64,000 nucleotides of DNA from Hofstenia miamia. Taxonomy: Eukaryota > Xenacoelomorpha > Acoela. The stretch is from contig SCFE01000010.1 in the NCBI GenBank assembly GCA_004352715.1, positions 352,440 to 416,439 of the forward strand. Reading direction: 5' to 3'. Below the pieces are notes generated by a model that was not told the DNA's origin, ran no database searches, and was given only the letters and a program-made list of their open reading frames with translations. Positions 1 to 11,734 of this stretch are shown piece by piece. The position numbers and the translations under genes were made by a program. Every line of letters starts with the position of its first letter. Within the stretch, counting starts at the first letter, position 1.

Positions 1-668
1 ATGCTGATTCCGTATGTAATCAAGATCACGAACGTACTAATCAACAAAGATGATCAGTACTACCATTCTCAACACAAGCAATTAGCGGTCGTTCAGTGTG
101 ACTCGCGTTGGAGTCCTTTAGATATCATATTGTCCCTCTCAATTATTGCTCTATATATAGGCCTGAATTTAGTAACGCGTTTCATTTTATAAAATGGGAC
201 TTCGAGTCGTCAGTTGTTGGTGCATACGTCACTTTTAATTTATTTGGCAAATGCAACTTGGAGGCTCATCTAAATGTTTTTACTGTAATGGTAATGTGAA
301 ATCACACACTTGGAGTGCTCGGATTTGTATAATGCGACATTACACGAAATATTTTCTTGCTACGAAAAATTTCTGTCGCGCGATGGCATAAAAATATTTT
401 TAGCAATTGCTCTAAATTGGAATGCATTTTTCTACCGTCACGAAATCTTTCTGAATGACGAAGCAATGTGCATTGTAGTGCTGCTTTTCTTCAAAGGGAA
501 TGTTTGTTAGATTTTGGGGCAATTGGGACTTTATAGGACCCATACATTTTACTGAAACATCTAGAAAATTTTTTTGTTTGGCATAAACCATACAAATAAT
601 TATTTTTTCGAACTTCCTTTAATGGAATCTGATTACATGTTGCAAAGGGGTTCTAAATTGATTCATTT
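1..668. other. Unassigned AT-rich sequence
   Basis: Short open frames occur on the plus strand (1-192, 108-299, 310-510), but none has a recognisable motif, a convincing splice context or a family resemblance. I see no gene or repeat that I can name. Confidence 0.5.
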
Positions 669-1668
669 NNNNNNNNNNNNNNNNNNNNNNNNNNNNNNNN
701 NNNNNNNNNNNNNNNNNNNNNNNNNNNNNNNNNNNNNNNNNNNNNNNNNNNNNNNNNNNNNNNNNNNNNNNNNNNNNNNNNNNNNNNNNNNNNNNNNNNN
801 NNNNNNNNNNNNNNNNNNNNNNNNNNNNNNNNNNNNNNNNNNNNNNNNNNNNNNNNNNNNNNNNNNNNNNNNNNNNNNNNNNNNNNNNNNNNNNNNNNNN
901 NNNNNNNNNNNNNNNNNNNNNNNNNNNNNNNNNNNNNNNNNNNNNNNNNNNNNNNNNNNNNNNNNNNNNNNNNNNNNNNNNNNNNNNNNNNNNNNNNNNN
1001 NNNNNNNNNNNNNNNNNNNNNNNNNNNNNNNNNNNNNNNNNNNNNNNNNNNNNNNNNNNNNNNNNNNNNNNNNNNNNNNNNNNNNNNNNNNNNNNNNNNN
1101 NNNNNNNNNNNNNNNNNNNNNNNNNNNNNNNNNNNNNNNNNNNNNNNNNNNNNNNNNNNNNNNNNNNNNNNNNNNNNNNNNNNNNNNNNNNNNNNNNNNN
1201 NNNNNNNNNNNNNNNNNNNNNNNNNNNNNNNNNNNNNNNNNNNNNNNNNNNNNNNNNNNNNNNNNNNNNNNNNNNNNNNNNNNNNNNNNNNNNNNNNNNN
1301 NNNNNNNNNNNNNNNNNNNNNNNNNNNNNNNNNNNNNNNNNNNNNNNNNNNNNNNNNNNNNNNNNNNNNNNNNNNNNNNNNNNNNNNNNNNNNNNNNNNN
1401 NNNNNNNNNNNNNNNNNNNNNNNNNNNNNNNNNNNNNNNNNNNNNNNNNNNNNNNNNNNNNNNNNNNNNNNNNNNNNNNNNNNNNNNNNNNNNNNNNNNN
1501 NNNNNNNNNNNNNNNNNNNNNNNNNNNNNNNNNNNNNNNNNNNNNNNNNNNNNNNNNNNNNNNNNNNNNNNNNNNNNNNNNNNNNNNNNNNNNNNNNNNN
1601 NNNNNNNNNNNNNNNNNNNNNNNNNNNNNNNNNNNNNNNNNNNNNNNNNNNNNNNNNNNNNNNNNNNN
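669..1668. other. Assembly gap, 1000 N
   Basis: A run of exactly 1000 N, the size commonly used for a scaffold gap of unknown length. It is followed directly by a (TA)n microsatellite at 1669-1697, which probably ended the contig. Confidence 0.95.
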
Positions 1669-1700
<32 letters not shown>

Positions 1701-1761
1701 GGTGGTCCAAGATATAATGGAAAAAATAATTTTATTGTAACCCAGCTCCACAAGTTTAAAA

Positions 1762-2612
1762 ATGTTCAATCTCACGAAAAACATGTGCAGTGCAAAAATT
1801 ATGCAGATTGAGCCATGTTTAGAGGTCATTAAAAGCGACACAATTTTGCGCCAGTATACTGAGATATTGCACTTAATTTCTTCTATTAGAAGACGCAGAA
1901 ATTCTCTTCTTATGCACTGGGATGGCAAACTCCTTCCTGATATTGCTGAAAAAGAAATTGTGGTTAGAATTGGAGTTCTAATTACAGGAGGTGGGGAAGA
2001 AATGCTACTCAGTGTACCAAAAATTGGTCAATGGACAGGTAAGCACCAGTCTGAAGCCTGCTTAACTCCACTGGATGAGTGACGATACGGGATCAAGTTC
2101 GTGGTCTAGTGTTTGACACAACAGCTAGCAACACAAGGTTGAAGATTCATGCATGCATTAATATTGAAGAATCACTCAGGCTAGAGTTGACTTGGGTTGC
2201 TTGTTGCCATCATGTTATGGAACTGATACTTTCCAGTGTTTTCTGTGCTTTGTTTGAAGCATCAAAAGGCTCAGATGTGGCTTTATTCAAGCGATTCCAG
2301 CAAAATGGTAATCATTTGATAAGTCAATACATGAAATTGCTTGATGACCTGTTTGATTTGCACAACAGTGTTGTTCGAGCAGATATTGAAAAATTTTGTA
2401 GGGCTGCTGGAAGAGTCACAACCACGAGAAGAATATCAGGAATTCCTGAAACTTTGTATTATCTTCCTGGGTGCTGCAGATTTTGCAGATATTTCCTTTC
2501 AAGCAATTGGATCATTTCTTCTGGTACGTTGGATGTCAAAGACAATCTACTGTATCAAGATTTATTTTTTCCAACACCAGTTCTCTATGACAAATAAGAA
2601 GAAAACAAGTAA
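1762..2612 (+). pseudogene. Broken TE-like gene (DTTASNT family)
   Basis: Three reading frames join into one interrupted protein. Frame 1 (1762-2082) contains HWDGKLLPDIAEKEIVVRI and ends at LTPLDE; frame 2 (from about 2079) contains RGLVFDTTASNT and WVACCHHVMELIL; frame 3 (to about 2612) contains FLLVRWMSKTIYCIKIYFF. The joins imply a frameshift near 2080 and another near 2400. From memory, proteins with DTTASNTG, CRHH and ARWMAK blocks are dispersed in many invertebrate genomes and are probably transposon-derived, but I cannot name the superfamily. No terminal repeats were seen. The frameshifts make it a relic. Confidence 0.6.
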
Positions 2613-2644
2613 TTTTCTTTAGTCTGATCTATGCTTGGTTTTGG

Positions 2645-2645
<1 letters not shown>

Positions 2646-2694
<49 letters not shown>

Positions 2695-2696
2695 AA
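2646..2696. repeat. (TA)n / (GATATA)n microsatellite
   Basis: About 32 bp of alternating TA followed by three to four GATATA units. Simple sequence of this kind recurs at 1669, 3705, 4541, 4736, 18359, 42250 and 42466, often at contig ends. Confidence 0.9.
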
Positions 2697-2755
2697 ATGG
2701 TGAGGCACAAGTTCACAGAAAAAAATTAAAATAGCCACACATTTAATTTTTCAAA

Positions 2756-3236
2756 TTAGAAATTATTTGGGGTTAGGATGTAATATAGAAATATACATGA
2801 TTTTATATGGGCAGAGGCCTGATAAGTTAAATGCAAAGAATAAATGTAATAATAATTGAACTGTGTACATAGCGACATATATAAATATAACTTAATACAT
2901 GGCGACATATATAAATATGGAAGTTTGTACATAGCTGCATATATAACTATATATATATATAACAAAAATCAACAAATAAAAAAGAATCAAATGTTTCACC
3001 AGCTGTCTAATTGCAGCTTTTGAAATGTTTTAAGACTTGGTGATTTCCAAATATGAACACATAGTTTGTTACAATAATTTATTGATGTAGTTGTATAGGA
3101 ATCTTTCAAGACATGACATTACATTTGACTTTATTTATGCAGACATTTGCAAATTTATTATAATTAATGTAACTATGTAAGAAATGTATTGATTTAGATG
3201 ACAAATGAAGGTGTTTGTAAAGTTTGACAATAAAGA
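2756..3236 (-). repeat. Left arm of a large inverted repeat (LINE 3' end)
   Basis: The reverse complement of this stretch matches 4225-4985. Shared blocks include the ATATAAATAT-rich CGACATATAT tail, the run ending in CACCAAGTCTTAAAACATTT, and a short coding piece reading KDSYTTTSINYCNKLCVHIW on the minus strand. It is the 3' end of a non-LTR retrotransposon lying with its tail to the left. The right arm carries extra sequence (about 45 nt near 4450) that this arm lacks, so these are two related copies and not a perfect palindrome. Confidence 0.75.
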
Positions 3237-3707
3237 CATTATCAGAAGAAGGACTCGATGTCCCTGTGCCTTCCCTATTATTTTGATTGAAAAAGAATAA
3301 TTAATTTGTAACAAACAAAACTAATCTGTGAACCTTTTTGGTGAGAATCAAGAACAAACAGAACTTGGTTCTGTCTCAGCAGAAAACTTGAATTTGCACA
3401 ACACTTATTTGTCAAAAAGAATAGTCAGGCAGGTTAGTTTCCATTTGAAATTTAAAAGAAACAAATCAAACTCATTAAATAGGAAAAGGCACCAAAAAGT
3501 GTCTACATCACAGACAACAGAAAAAAGAGGTTGAGATAAAGTTACAGATGAGTTGGTTAATTATATGCTTATAAATTAATTATAATCTATTTGCTAAATT
3601 AATTTATTAACTTTTCTGCTTACAAGAATAACTTACTTTTAGTTATTCAAGAAACTTCTTAAGACATCTTGTTGTGCCTCGTGTATATATGTATGTATGT
3701 ATGTGTA

Positions 3708-3737
<30 letters not shown>
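3237..3737. other. Spacer between the inverted-repeat arms
   Basis: AT-rich sequence with one open frame (3328-3534) that has no recognisable motif, and a TATG/(TA)n stretch at about 3683-3738. It lies between the 5'-truncated ends of the two opposed LINE fragments. Confidence 0.4.
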
Positions 3738-3739
<2 letters not shown>

Positions 3740-4500
3740 GAAAATAATATCAAGGGTGTAATTAATTTCTGTATACAAAGTAAGTTAACTGTAAAAAAGG
3801 AGAAAAAGCAATTAATTTTGTTCTCTCCAAAGAAAATTAAGAGAGTTGCATCAGCATTAAAATTACATGTGAGTAACATCACTGAAATTGAACAAAGTCC
3901 ATCAGTTGAATACTTGGGTGTTAGCATTGATGTAATCTTGAGTTTTCTTAAGAAGGAAGGTTAAGAGAATAGCAGCTGGAATACAATCTTCAAAATAAAT
4001 TAGAACATTTGTCCAAAGTAAGGCAGCAATTTTTGCATTGGTATTGAGCCACTTTGTTTATGGATGGGGCTTATTGGTATCCATCACAATTGTCAACAAT
4101 GAGAAAATTAACCAAACGTTTAACTGGTCCATGCAAGTAATGTCTAGCACAAGTAAATACTTAAAAGAAAAAAATTACAAGAATTGAAGCTTCTCTCGCC
4201 ATTCAATTACACTAAATATATAAATTTCTCAAACTTTACAACCATCCCCATTTGTCATTTAAATCAATACATTTCTTACATAGCTACATTAATCATTATA
4301 AATTTGCAAATGTTTGCATAAATAAAGTCAAATGTAATGTCATGTCTTGGAAAGATTCCTATACAACTACATCAATTAATTATTGTAACAAACTATGTGT
4401 TCATATTTGGAAATCACCAAGTCTTAAAACATTTCAAAAGCTGCTAAAAGAAAACCTCCAGCTGATCAATGCAAATACAGATATTCTAAGCAACTAGACC
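3738..4500 (+). pseudogene. LINE reverse transcriptase C-terminal fragment
   Basis: The plus-strand frame 3738-3964 contains LFSPKKIKRVASALKLHV and SVEYLGVSID, the latter being the YLGV-ID thumb-region signature of non-LTR reverse transcriptases. Reading continues through frameshifts in LSHFVYG (near 4050) and ends in WKSPSLKTFQKLL (4252-4497). It is 5'-truncated and interrupted by many stops. Its 3' flank continues into the right arm of the inverted repeat. Confidence 0.7.
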
Positions 4501-4735
4501 ACTGGTGAAACATTTGATTCTGTTTTATTTGTTGATTTTTTGATATATATATATNNNNNNNNNNNNNNNNNNNNNNNNNNNNNNNNNNNNNNNNNNNNNN
4601 NNNNNNNNNNNNNNNNNNNNNNNNNNNNNNNNNNNNNNNNNNNNNNNNNNNNNNNNNNNNNNNNNNNNNNNNNNNNNNNNNNNNNNNNNNNNNNNNNNNN
4701 NNNNNNNNNNNNNNNNNNNNNNNNNNNNNNNNNNN

Positions 4736-4769
<34 letters not shown>

Positions 4770-4985
4770 TTATATATGCCGCTATGTACAAAATTCCATA
4801 TTTATATATATCGCCATGTATTAAGTTATATTTATATATGTCGCTATGAACACAGTTCAATTATTATTACATTTATTCTTCGCATTTGACGTATCAGGCC
4901 TCTGCGCATATAAAATCATGTATATTTCTACATTACATCTTAACCCCAAATAATTTCTAATGGTCATATGCACGAATTATAACCT
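4225..4985 (+). repeat. Right arm of the large inverted repeat (LINE 3' end)
   Basis: Inverted counterpart of 2756-3236, ending in the same sequence (CTTAACCCCAAATAATTTCT) that starts the left arm. It is interrupted by a (TA)n tract and a 181-N gap at 4555-4735. The hairpin-forming layout may have caused the assembly break. Confidence 0.75.
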
Positions 4986-5038
4986 GATTCAAATTTTGAA
5001 ATGAATATACTTCAATTCATACAAACTTAACAGTAAAT

Positions 5039-6560
5039 TTATTGGCCTTTTCTATATCGCCTAGATCTTTGAAGGTAATGTTGTTCTTCAGCATCAGACA
5101 GTGGTTCTGTTGAATTTGGTATTCGCACTTTTCTCGATTGTTTTCGCTTTTGCGTATTTTTACTACAACTTTGTTCATTTATTATATTCTCTGAGATTGT
5201 ACCTTTATAAAATTCTCTAAGCTTTTTAAATCTTTTCGAATTATCAACATAGTGTTTATCTGCAGTGGATTTTGTATGGCCGGTTTGCTGTAAATGCGCC
5301 TCTCTTATCTCATCCGATACAGAAGTTGTACTCATGAATGTATCCCATGTTCACCTAATCGTTGTAGGGTTGAATTCAAAATCACGTGTATAATCAAGAT
5401 ACTTATTAATTGTATCATTAACTTTCTTTGATATACCAGTATCAACAGAATCACTTGCTGTAGAAAAAATACATCTAGGAAGCTTGCCATATTCTTCTTT
5501 ATATTTCACAATCATTTTGTCAATCCAATATTGTTGTTTTGCATTTATTCCAATCATTACTTTGAAAATCTTATCAGTCTTGTGATGGCCAGCTGAGATG
5601 CTACCATTGTGTTTGATTATATTATAGTCTTCCAATTTCAGATTTAAGAGAGGTCCTGGGCGGAAATTTATTGACAATTGAACATGAAATAGGATTAGTG
5701 GCTTAAGTTAGACAAATTTCATAATATTGATATTGGACTGTATTAGGTTTTCGCAATCTTTTATTGTTCTCCTGAGAATATCAAGTGGGGGCATGTGAGA
5801 AAACTTATTATTTTTACTTTCAACAGATTCCCGTTTTTGCAAATTTGCATAACATCCTTTTAGTTCTCAAATGATAGTATTCCAAGTAGAAATATTTATG
5901 GATACTGATTCCTCATATGAATCTATGTAAGATACAAATCTTTTCAATTCTGACAGTAATGTAAGCATCGTTGAACCACGATACTCATGTTTTTTGTAGA
6001 TTTGACAAAGTCAGAGAAAGTTTCTTAACATTCTTCATGTTTGAGCATTTTCTGAAAACATGCGCAAGAAAGCGACTATACTGCCCAGCAAACCTGAATT
6101 CTACTGATTTTTCTGTTAGACCGGATGCCTTCAAAAGCTGCTTTTTATGTTGAACATACCTTTCGACAAATTCATGACCTTTTATCTCGGAAATTTCGAT
6201 TAATTCTGAAAACTTAAGATAGGGTGGAATTTATTTTCTTGGGATAACTTAATCAAGTAATGTGATTTAGGATGTCTACTTTTATTTGAAAAACGACTGC
6301 AACAGACATTGCATTGGTAAATATGTATATTTTTCAATGTCCTATAATAATCGAAAAAAATTCTTTTCTTTTGAGGTCATATTAGTGTGCATGACACTTG
6401 CATGTTGACAAAGTCTAGAATACGTTTTATTGCAAACTAAACAAGTATTTATTTTTTCCTGCCTTTGTTTTCAACTTATTATCTTTTTCTTGCTATTAGG
6501 AGGGTTTTTTCTTTTTCTGAAGAACAATCATCATCCCCATTAATATTCATTTGAGGGCAT
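5039..6560 (-). pseudogene. Zinc-finger tyrosine-recombinase element relic
   Basis: Read on the minus strand from 6560 downward: a C2HH-type finger (CLVCNKTYSRLCQHASVMHT), a second finger-like piece with FSNKSRHPKSHYL, a helical region (HEFVERYVQHKKQLL, then SELKRFVSYIDSYEESV), and a catalytic-like domain starting RPGPLLNLKLEDY (Arg box) and ending with PTTIRR, then HLQQTGHTKSTADKHYV, the HxxGH...Y arrangement of tyrosine recombinases. At least four frameshifts or stops break it. Tyrosine recombinase plus zinc fingers fits Crypton-like or DIRS-related elements; no reverse transcriptase was seen nearby, which favours the former. Family assignment is inference. Confidence 0.6.
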
Positions 6561-6599
6561 TCCATTGTCTGAATGAGATCTTCATCCACAATTGAAGAG

Positions 6600-8210
6600 A
6601 AGATTGCTAAAACAAAATAGCTTTCAGTATTATAATTCAGCTAACGTATTTTATAATAAATATCAAATTTTGTGAAGTGATTCAATTTATTCTTAAAACA
6701 TTAAGCAGAATATTCCAATTTGTAATCAGGTTCAAATATAACATAATTTTAGCCTAGTGGTATAAACTTGTAAGCCATCTGACTAATCTTTTACATATAA
6801 AAAAAATCTATTTGAATACATGATTAATAAACTTACACTTTGCTATAAGGATTTACTAAATGCTTCAGCTAACTTATCACAAAATTACATCTACATGATA
6901 TAATTTCATAGTAAACAATGTAGTGTGGCATCAGTATAAAATCAGCAAGCAATCCTAATAACCTATCTATTGAGAGTTTCAAGTTGAAGCATGGATTTTA
7001 CAGTGCTAAAAATTTATAACTAACTCCTCCTGCTATATTACCCTATCCTAATAAAAGTTAAAAGTAAACAGGAAATCATGTTAGGGAAGAGTGGCCACAC
7101 TTGTTAAACCTGATATAGATAACCTTAAGAAAAAGTCATATAAGACTAGAGCCTTAACTAGGATAAAGAATAAAGAAGCCCTAACTCTTGGGTGCAGTGA
7201 GTGAAACATACATGCTAAGTTAAAAAACCTAAACTCAGTGCAACTCTCATCTCATGCAATTTTGAAGATAGCAATAAAGACTAATTTGAGTTACAAATGA
7301 AATGCAGTACAACAAAAACCCTAACTTTACATCTAACCTAAGTTAAAGTGGCATGCCAGTTAAGCTGTACAATGTCTGGGTGCCCTTTAAGTACACAGAC
7401 AAATTTAGAAACACATAATTTTTAATGAAATATAAAGTCAGATAAAAAGTAAAAAACGAATTTACTGAGAATAATTGAAGAGAATATAAATATACAAATT
7501 GCACATATTTATATGAAATAAAACTGGTTTTGTAAACAAAATCAGATCTTAGAAAAATATGGACAAATATCTGACAGGTACAAATTTGGTCTTCTGTTAC
7601 ACTAATTTTACCATATTGCTATTTAGCAGAAATTTAAAACTAAAAATTTCATTTTGTCAAATTAACAATTAAAATAATATTGCAAGATTAATATTTAAAT
7701 TCCAATAAATAAAGAATTAAATGTGTTTAAAAGTCTTTATGCCACAGTAGCCATATCTTCATTATCATAAAATATAACAATTTGTTTTAAAAGAATGTAT
7801 CCTATATTTTATGGGAAGATTGCTTTATAGAGACATTTTATTGGCTAGAGTAATTTTTCTACCTTTCACTAGGTGAAGGTTTTTTAGTCTAGTTAACATT
7901 ATTTAGTTTGGGTTTAAGTTTTTGCATTTTGAGTATAAGTTCAAATTTTTTGATGAAAATTCTGAATTTTGTGGGCAAAATAATATTCATTTTACAATAA
8001 TTCCAAGCTTTGTGAGCTAATAATAATTTGCAATTGATCAAGAAGCTGAAATTTAAAATACCTAATTTTTACAATATTATAATGTGGGCTCACTTCATAA
8101 AATTTTAATTTTTACTCTTTATCAAAATGCTAATTAGGGTGTATATTGGTTTAAAATTTGATAAAAGAATGAGAGCAGCAAGTTTAATAAGAAGGCTCCA
8201 GTTGTGAGGG
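6600..8210. other. Unassigned AT-rich sequence
   Basis: About 1.6 kb without an open frame of note, recognised motif or terminal repeat. It separates the recombinase relic from the MITE at 8219. Confidence 0.5.
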
Positions 8211-8218
8211 GTGACATG

Positions 8219-8562
8219 CAGAGTTTTAGAGTACTGAGAATGTTGAAAACTTGAATTCAAATTGTCCAAAAAACTTGATTGGGAAAACTTAGCAAAGAAA
8301 TCATTAAAATTTGAACTTGAACTGAATAAAAAATTTCTTCAAAATACAGTAAAAATTGAGTTGCTATAAAATTCAGTTATTTATCAATTGCAATTAGTTT
8401 TTTATCTTAGAAAGCTAAGAATTATTCTAGAAATGTTTGTAATCTAATGAACACAGAATAAGAAGAAAATTCAATCAAACTGAATTTTCTTCAAAAACTC
8501 AAGCTCAAAATATAAAAACTCAAACTCAAACTGAGAAACTCAAACTCAATGCAAAAACTCTG
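8219..8562. mobile_element. hAT-type MITE, 344 bp
   Basis: The element starts CAGAGTTTT and ends AAAACTCTG, a 9-bp inverted repeat of the CAG...CTG type. It is flanked by 8-bp direct repeats, GTGACATG (8211-8218) and GTGACATA (8563-8570), matching at 7 of 8 positions. The right end carries repeated AAACTCAAACTC units, with a GAGTTTT-rich left end. There is no coding capacity, so it would need a transposase in trans. Confidence 0.65.
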
Positions 8563-8589
8563 GTGACATACATATTTATTATTTATATA

Positions 8590-10090
8590 TTTTTAATTTC
8601 TTACATAGCACATACCCCTTTTAATAGAAGCTCTAGTGCACTTATTTACAAAATAATCTATAAATGTAAAGTGTCAAGTTGCTCAATGAAGAGATATTTT
8701 TTAAGCTATTTTTAAAATTGGCAATGTTTTCCACATTTCTTATTGATATTAGTAAGGAGTTAATAAGTTTAGTGCCACCACATGAAAAAGAAGAATCAGT
8801 TTTCACCTTTTTAGTTATTGGAACAGTGAAATGAGGTCCTTTAATCATACAAGAGTCAGAGATGACCAGAGATAATAAATCCTGTAAATAACATGGAGCC
8901 AAAATCCTATTGGCCTTCCAGACAATGAGACATGTTATAAAAATAATTCTAAATTTGATCTTGAGCCACTGCAGTTCAATGATAGCAGGGGATATGTGGT
9001 CATTATAGTCTAAATGGAAAATGATACATGCACATCAATTCTGGACAATTTGTAGTTACTTGATTTGGGCATCTGGAATAGTTAAGAGAAGAGAATTTGA
9101 ATAATTCATTCTTCCAACAACCAGTTGTTGTAATTATCAGAAATTTAAAAATCTCTGAGATTGATTAGGTATAATAATTCAAGTGCTAATAATAAATCTG
9201 GTTCAAACAAACATCCTAGAATATTTAATGACTTCTCAAGATTTATTGGAGAGACAGTTTCAATTGGCTGAGTACCAATAAACATAATTTTAATCTTTGA
9301 TATATTAAGGTGTTGAAAACTTACTGTTAAAATTTTGCAATTTTCACAATGATGTATTCAAAATAATTGAGACAAAATTGAGTATCACTTTTCTTAAACA
9401 TCATATAAATCTGGGATTCATCTTCATAGAGATGATGATCATAATTGAGTGACATAAGAGAAAGCATAGACCCCAAAACAAAGGGTTCCTTGAGGAATGC
9501 CATACAATATTTCACTACAAATAGAATTATTTCTATTGACAAATTTAAAATGATTTTATATATTGAATTTCAACCACATTAAGACATTCCCTGAGATACC
9601 AATATGGCAACAAATCATAATTAAAGGATCATGATTCACCAAATCAAATGCTGCACTCTGATCAATTAAAATCAGAAGACCAAACTTATTAGTGTCCAAG
9701 CTCTCAATAAATCATTTTTAACACTTAAAAGTGATGTTTCTGTTGAGTGCTTCTTTCTTAAGCCATATTGTAAATTTGGAAGAATCTTATAAACTTCCAA
9801 ATAATTAATTATATGAAAAATAACAACCCATTCACTGACTTTTGAGAGAAAAAAGGTATTTGATACAGGACAATAGTTATTTCAATTATTTGGGTCAAAA
9901 TTTGACTTCTTCAGAAGTCAACAGATAATTGCAGTTCTACAACATTGTGGAAAATGACTAGTTCAAAGTTAGCTATTGACAATAAAGGTTGTAATGCATA
10001 GGAGAGCAGTGTGTATATGTTCATTATTGAAAAGGATGCAGATTCCAATTCATTTGGTGGGAAAGAGAAATGTTCCTATGGACATCCTCA
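8590..10090 (-). pseudogene. CR1/L2-like LINE reverse transcriptase relic
   Basis: On the minus strand the order is N-terminal fingers (near 9900-10080), motif A as LILIDQSAAFDLVNHD (about 9640-9690), motif B as GIPQGTLCFG, motif C as YEDESQIY (degraded from YADD; 9327-9542), and a C-terminal piece (8642-8902) with APCYLQDLL. The LSAAFDxVxH form of motif A is typical of CR1/L2-related elements. Many stops and frameshifts show it is dead. The 3' end (8590-8940) is closely similar to 53195-53640. Confidence 0.75.
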
Positions 10091-10104
10091 ATTATGGGGA
10101 AATG

Positions 10105-10610
10105 GTTGTTATTTTTTAGCTTGTTTGTTTTGGTGTTACAGTCTCTTTTTTATCTTCTGTGTGTTGGAATTAGTTTAGTAGTTTCATTTTGGATTTGTAT
10201 CAAGCACCCACATTAGGTTGCCTATTGTTCTTACTGTTTTGGGTTTATTTTATCATGATTTGTTGTTCTTTAATTTCTTGGAGGTTGTTCTCAAGTTGTT
10301 CTGGAATTCTTGATGTTTTAATGGTTACTTTTTCTACTTTTTCTAATTCTAGTTCTTGTGCTCATTCTGTTTTTGATTCTTCCATTGGAGGACCCCTGCA
10401 TGAAAGTGCTGGTAGCTAGGACATTACTCCTTGCACATTGGTTAATTTATCTGAATTACTTGTTTTTGTTCATCTTCTGTTGTTATTAAAAGACCTGTTG
10501 TGAGTGACTCACAACCTATCCCTGTCAATGATTAGAATTGGGATGCATCAATACTAACACTTTCCCCTAGTCCTTACTCTCCTGTAAATTGCTGACAAGT
10601 TCTTAACACT
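10105..10610. other. Unassigned leader before the gypsy element
   Basis: A hydrophobic open frame (10189-10419) with no recognised domain. By position this could be LTR or leader sequence of the following gypsy element, but I could not find a matching copy downstream of 15.1 kb. Confidence 0.3.
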
Positions 10611-10619
10611 GCTACTGCT

Positions 10620-11734
10620 TTGCCTCTGCCTTTCCCTGCTCAGCCTAGTACATCTCACCAAACAGTCATCCCTGTCCTGAATGATCAACAATTTGAATTG
10701 GAACAGTTGAGGAATTCTCTATCACCACAGATGAGCCTCCAGGATGAGGAAGAAGCTTGTTACAATACTTTACATGATGAAATGATCCAAAGAGAATCCC
10801 ATTATCAATCACAATATAAAAGGGCCAAGCAACCATTTTAAAATATGATTAACATGTTGCAAAGGCAAATCAAAGAATTGAGAAGTAAAGCTGCACTAGT
10901 TCCACCAGTTCTTACTCCACCTCTGTCTGCTCCTCCTATTCTTAATTGTCATAATGACTACATCACAAGAACAATGCTTAATGAGGTGTTGACTGGTTTT
11001 GGCAAGCAGCTACTTGTTAAAGTAACACAAGTAATTTCTCAACAGCAACACCACATTTCTCTGGTTCCTAGAAGTTGCTCCCCAATTTGTTTGTCTAATT
11101 GCACTCTGATCACACATAAATCTACCTTTTCTCAATCAGTCTTAATGCCTGTATCAACTTTGGTTACAGTTGCTGCTCCTGCTAAGAGGAGTGAAGGAGT
11201 GTTTTCTCATCCTTCAACCAGGACCCCTGGACAGATGCTGCTGCTGCCTGTTGGCATTGCTTCTTCACCTACCATCATGGAGCATTCAACTTCACACTTG
11301 CAGGATTATGTTACACAAGTAGCTGATGGTCAACTACAATTCACTCAATTAATTCTTTCTTCTGAACCAAATGAGACCAAACATTTTCCTAAAAAACAGC
11401 ACTCCCTAAGTTAACCAGACAAATCAACAAAGTTTCTCAATCATTTGACAAAGGGTTTTTTCTATTTGAGATTACCATGAGGCAGTACCAAGTTATCCAG
11501 GACTGCACTGTTGTTTACTTTCCTCATTACTTAGAAGGTCTTGCTTACAATCAATACATGATTTTGGATAAAACAACAAAAACTGATTATCAATTATTTA
11601 TCAGATATTTTGATGACCCTATCATGCTCCTCACATCAAACACCAGTATAAAACCCTCCTCTGTAAAATGCAATTTAAGAAGGGTGACAATGTGTGCAAT
11701 TCTATCACTCAAGTTGAAAAACTCTTCTGACTAA
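10620..11734 (+). pseudogene. gag: gypsy gag-like remnant
   Basis: Three adjacent open pieces (10620-10841, 10845-11414, 11477-11734) separated by single stops or frameshifts. The first two have a charged, Gln-rich then Pro/Ser-rich composition. The third reads DYQLFIRYFDDP after HYLEGLAYNQYMIL, resembling the capsid region of gypsy Gag in which a small aromatic-rich block precedes a DY-F motif. No zinc knuckle was seen. Assignment rests mainly on position before the protease. Confidence 0.5.

Noticed and set aside
574-1740. Long open frames spanning the N run
   Set aside because: They are open only because N is translated as X; the real flanks are a few codons of TA repeat. The same holds for frames across the other gaps.
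6600-8210. tRNA or small RNA genes in the gene-free stretches
   Set aside because: No cloverleaf-like arrangement or B-box-like GGTTCGAATC was found by eye here or in the other gene-free stretches; a covariance-model scan was not possible.
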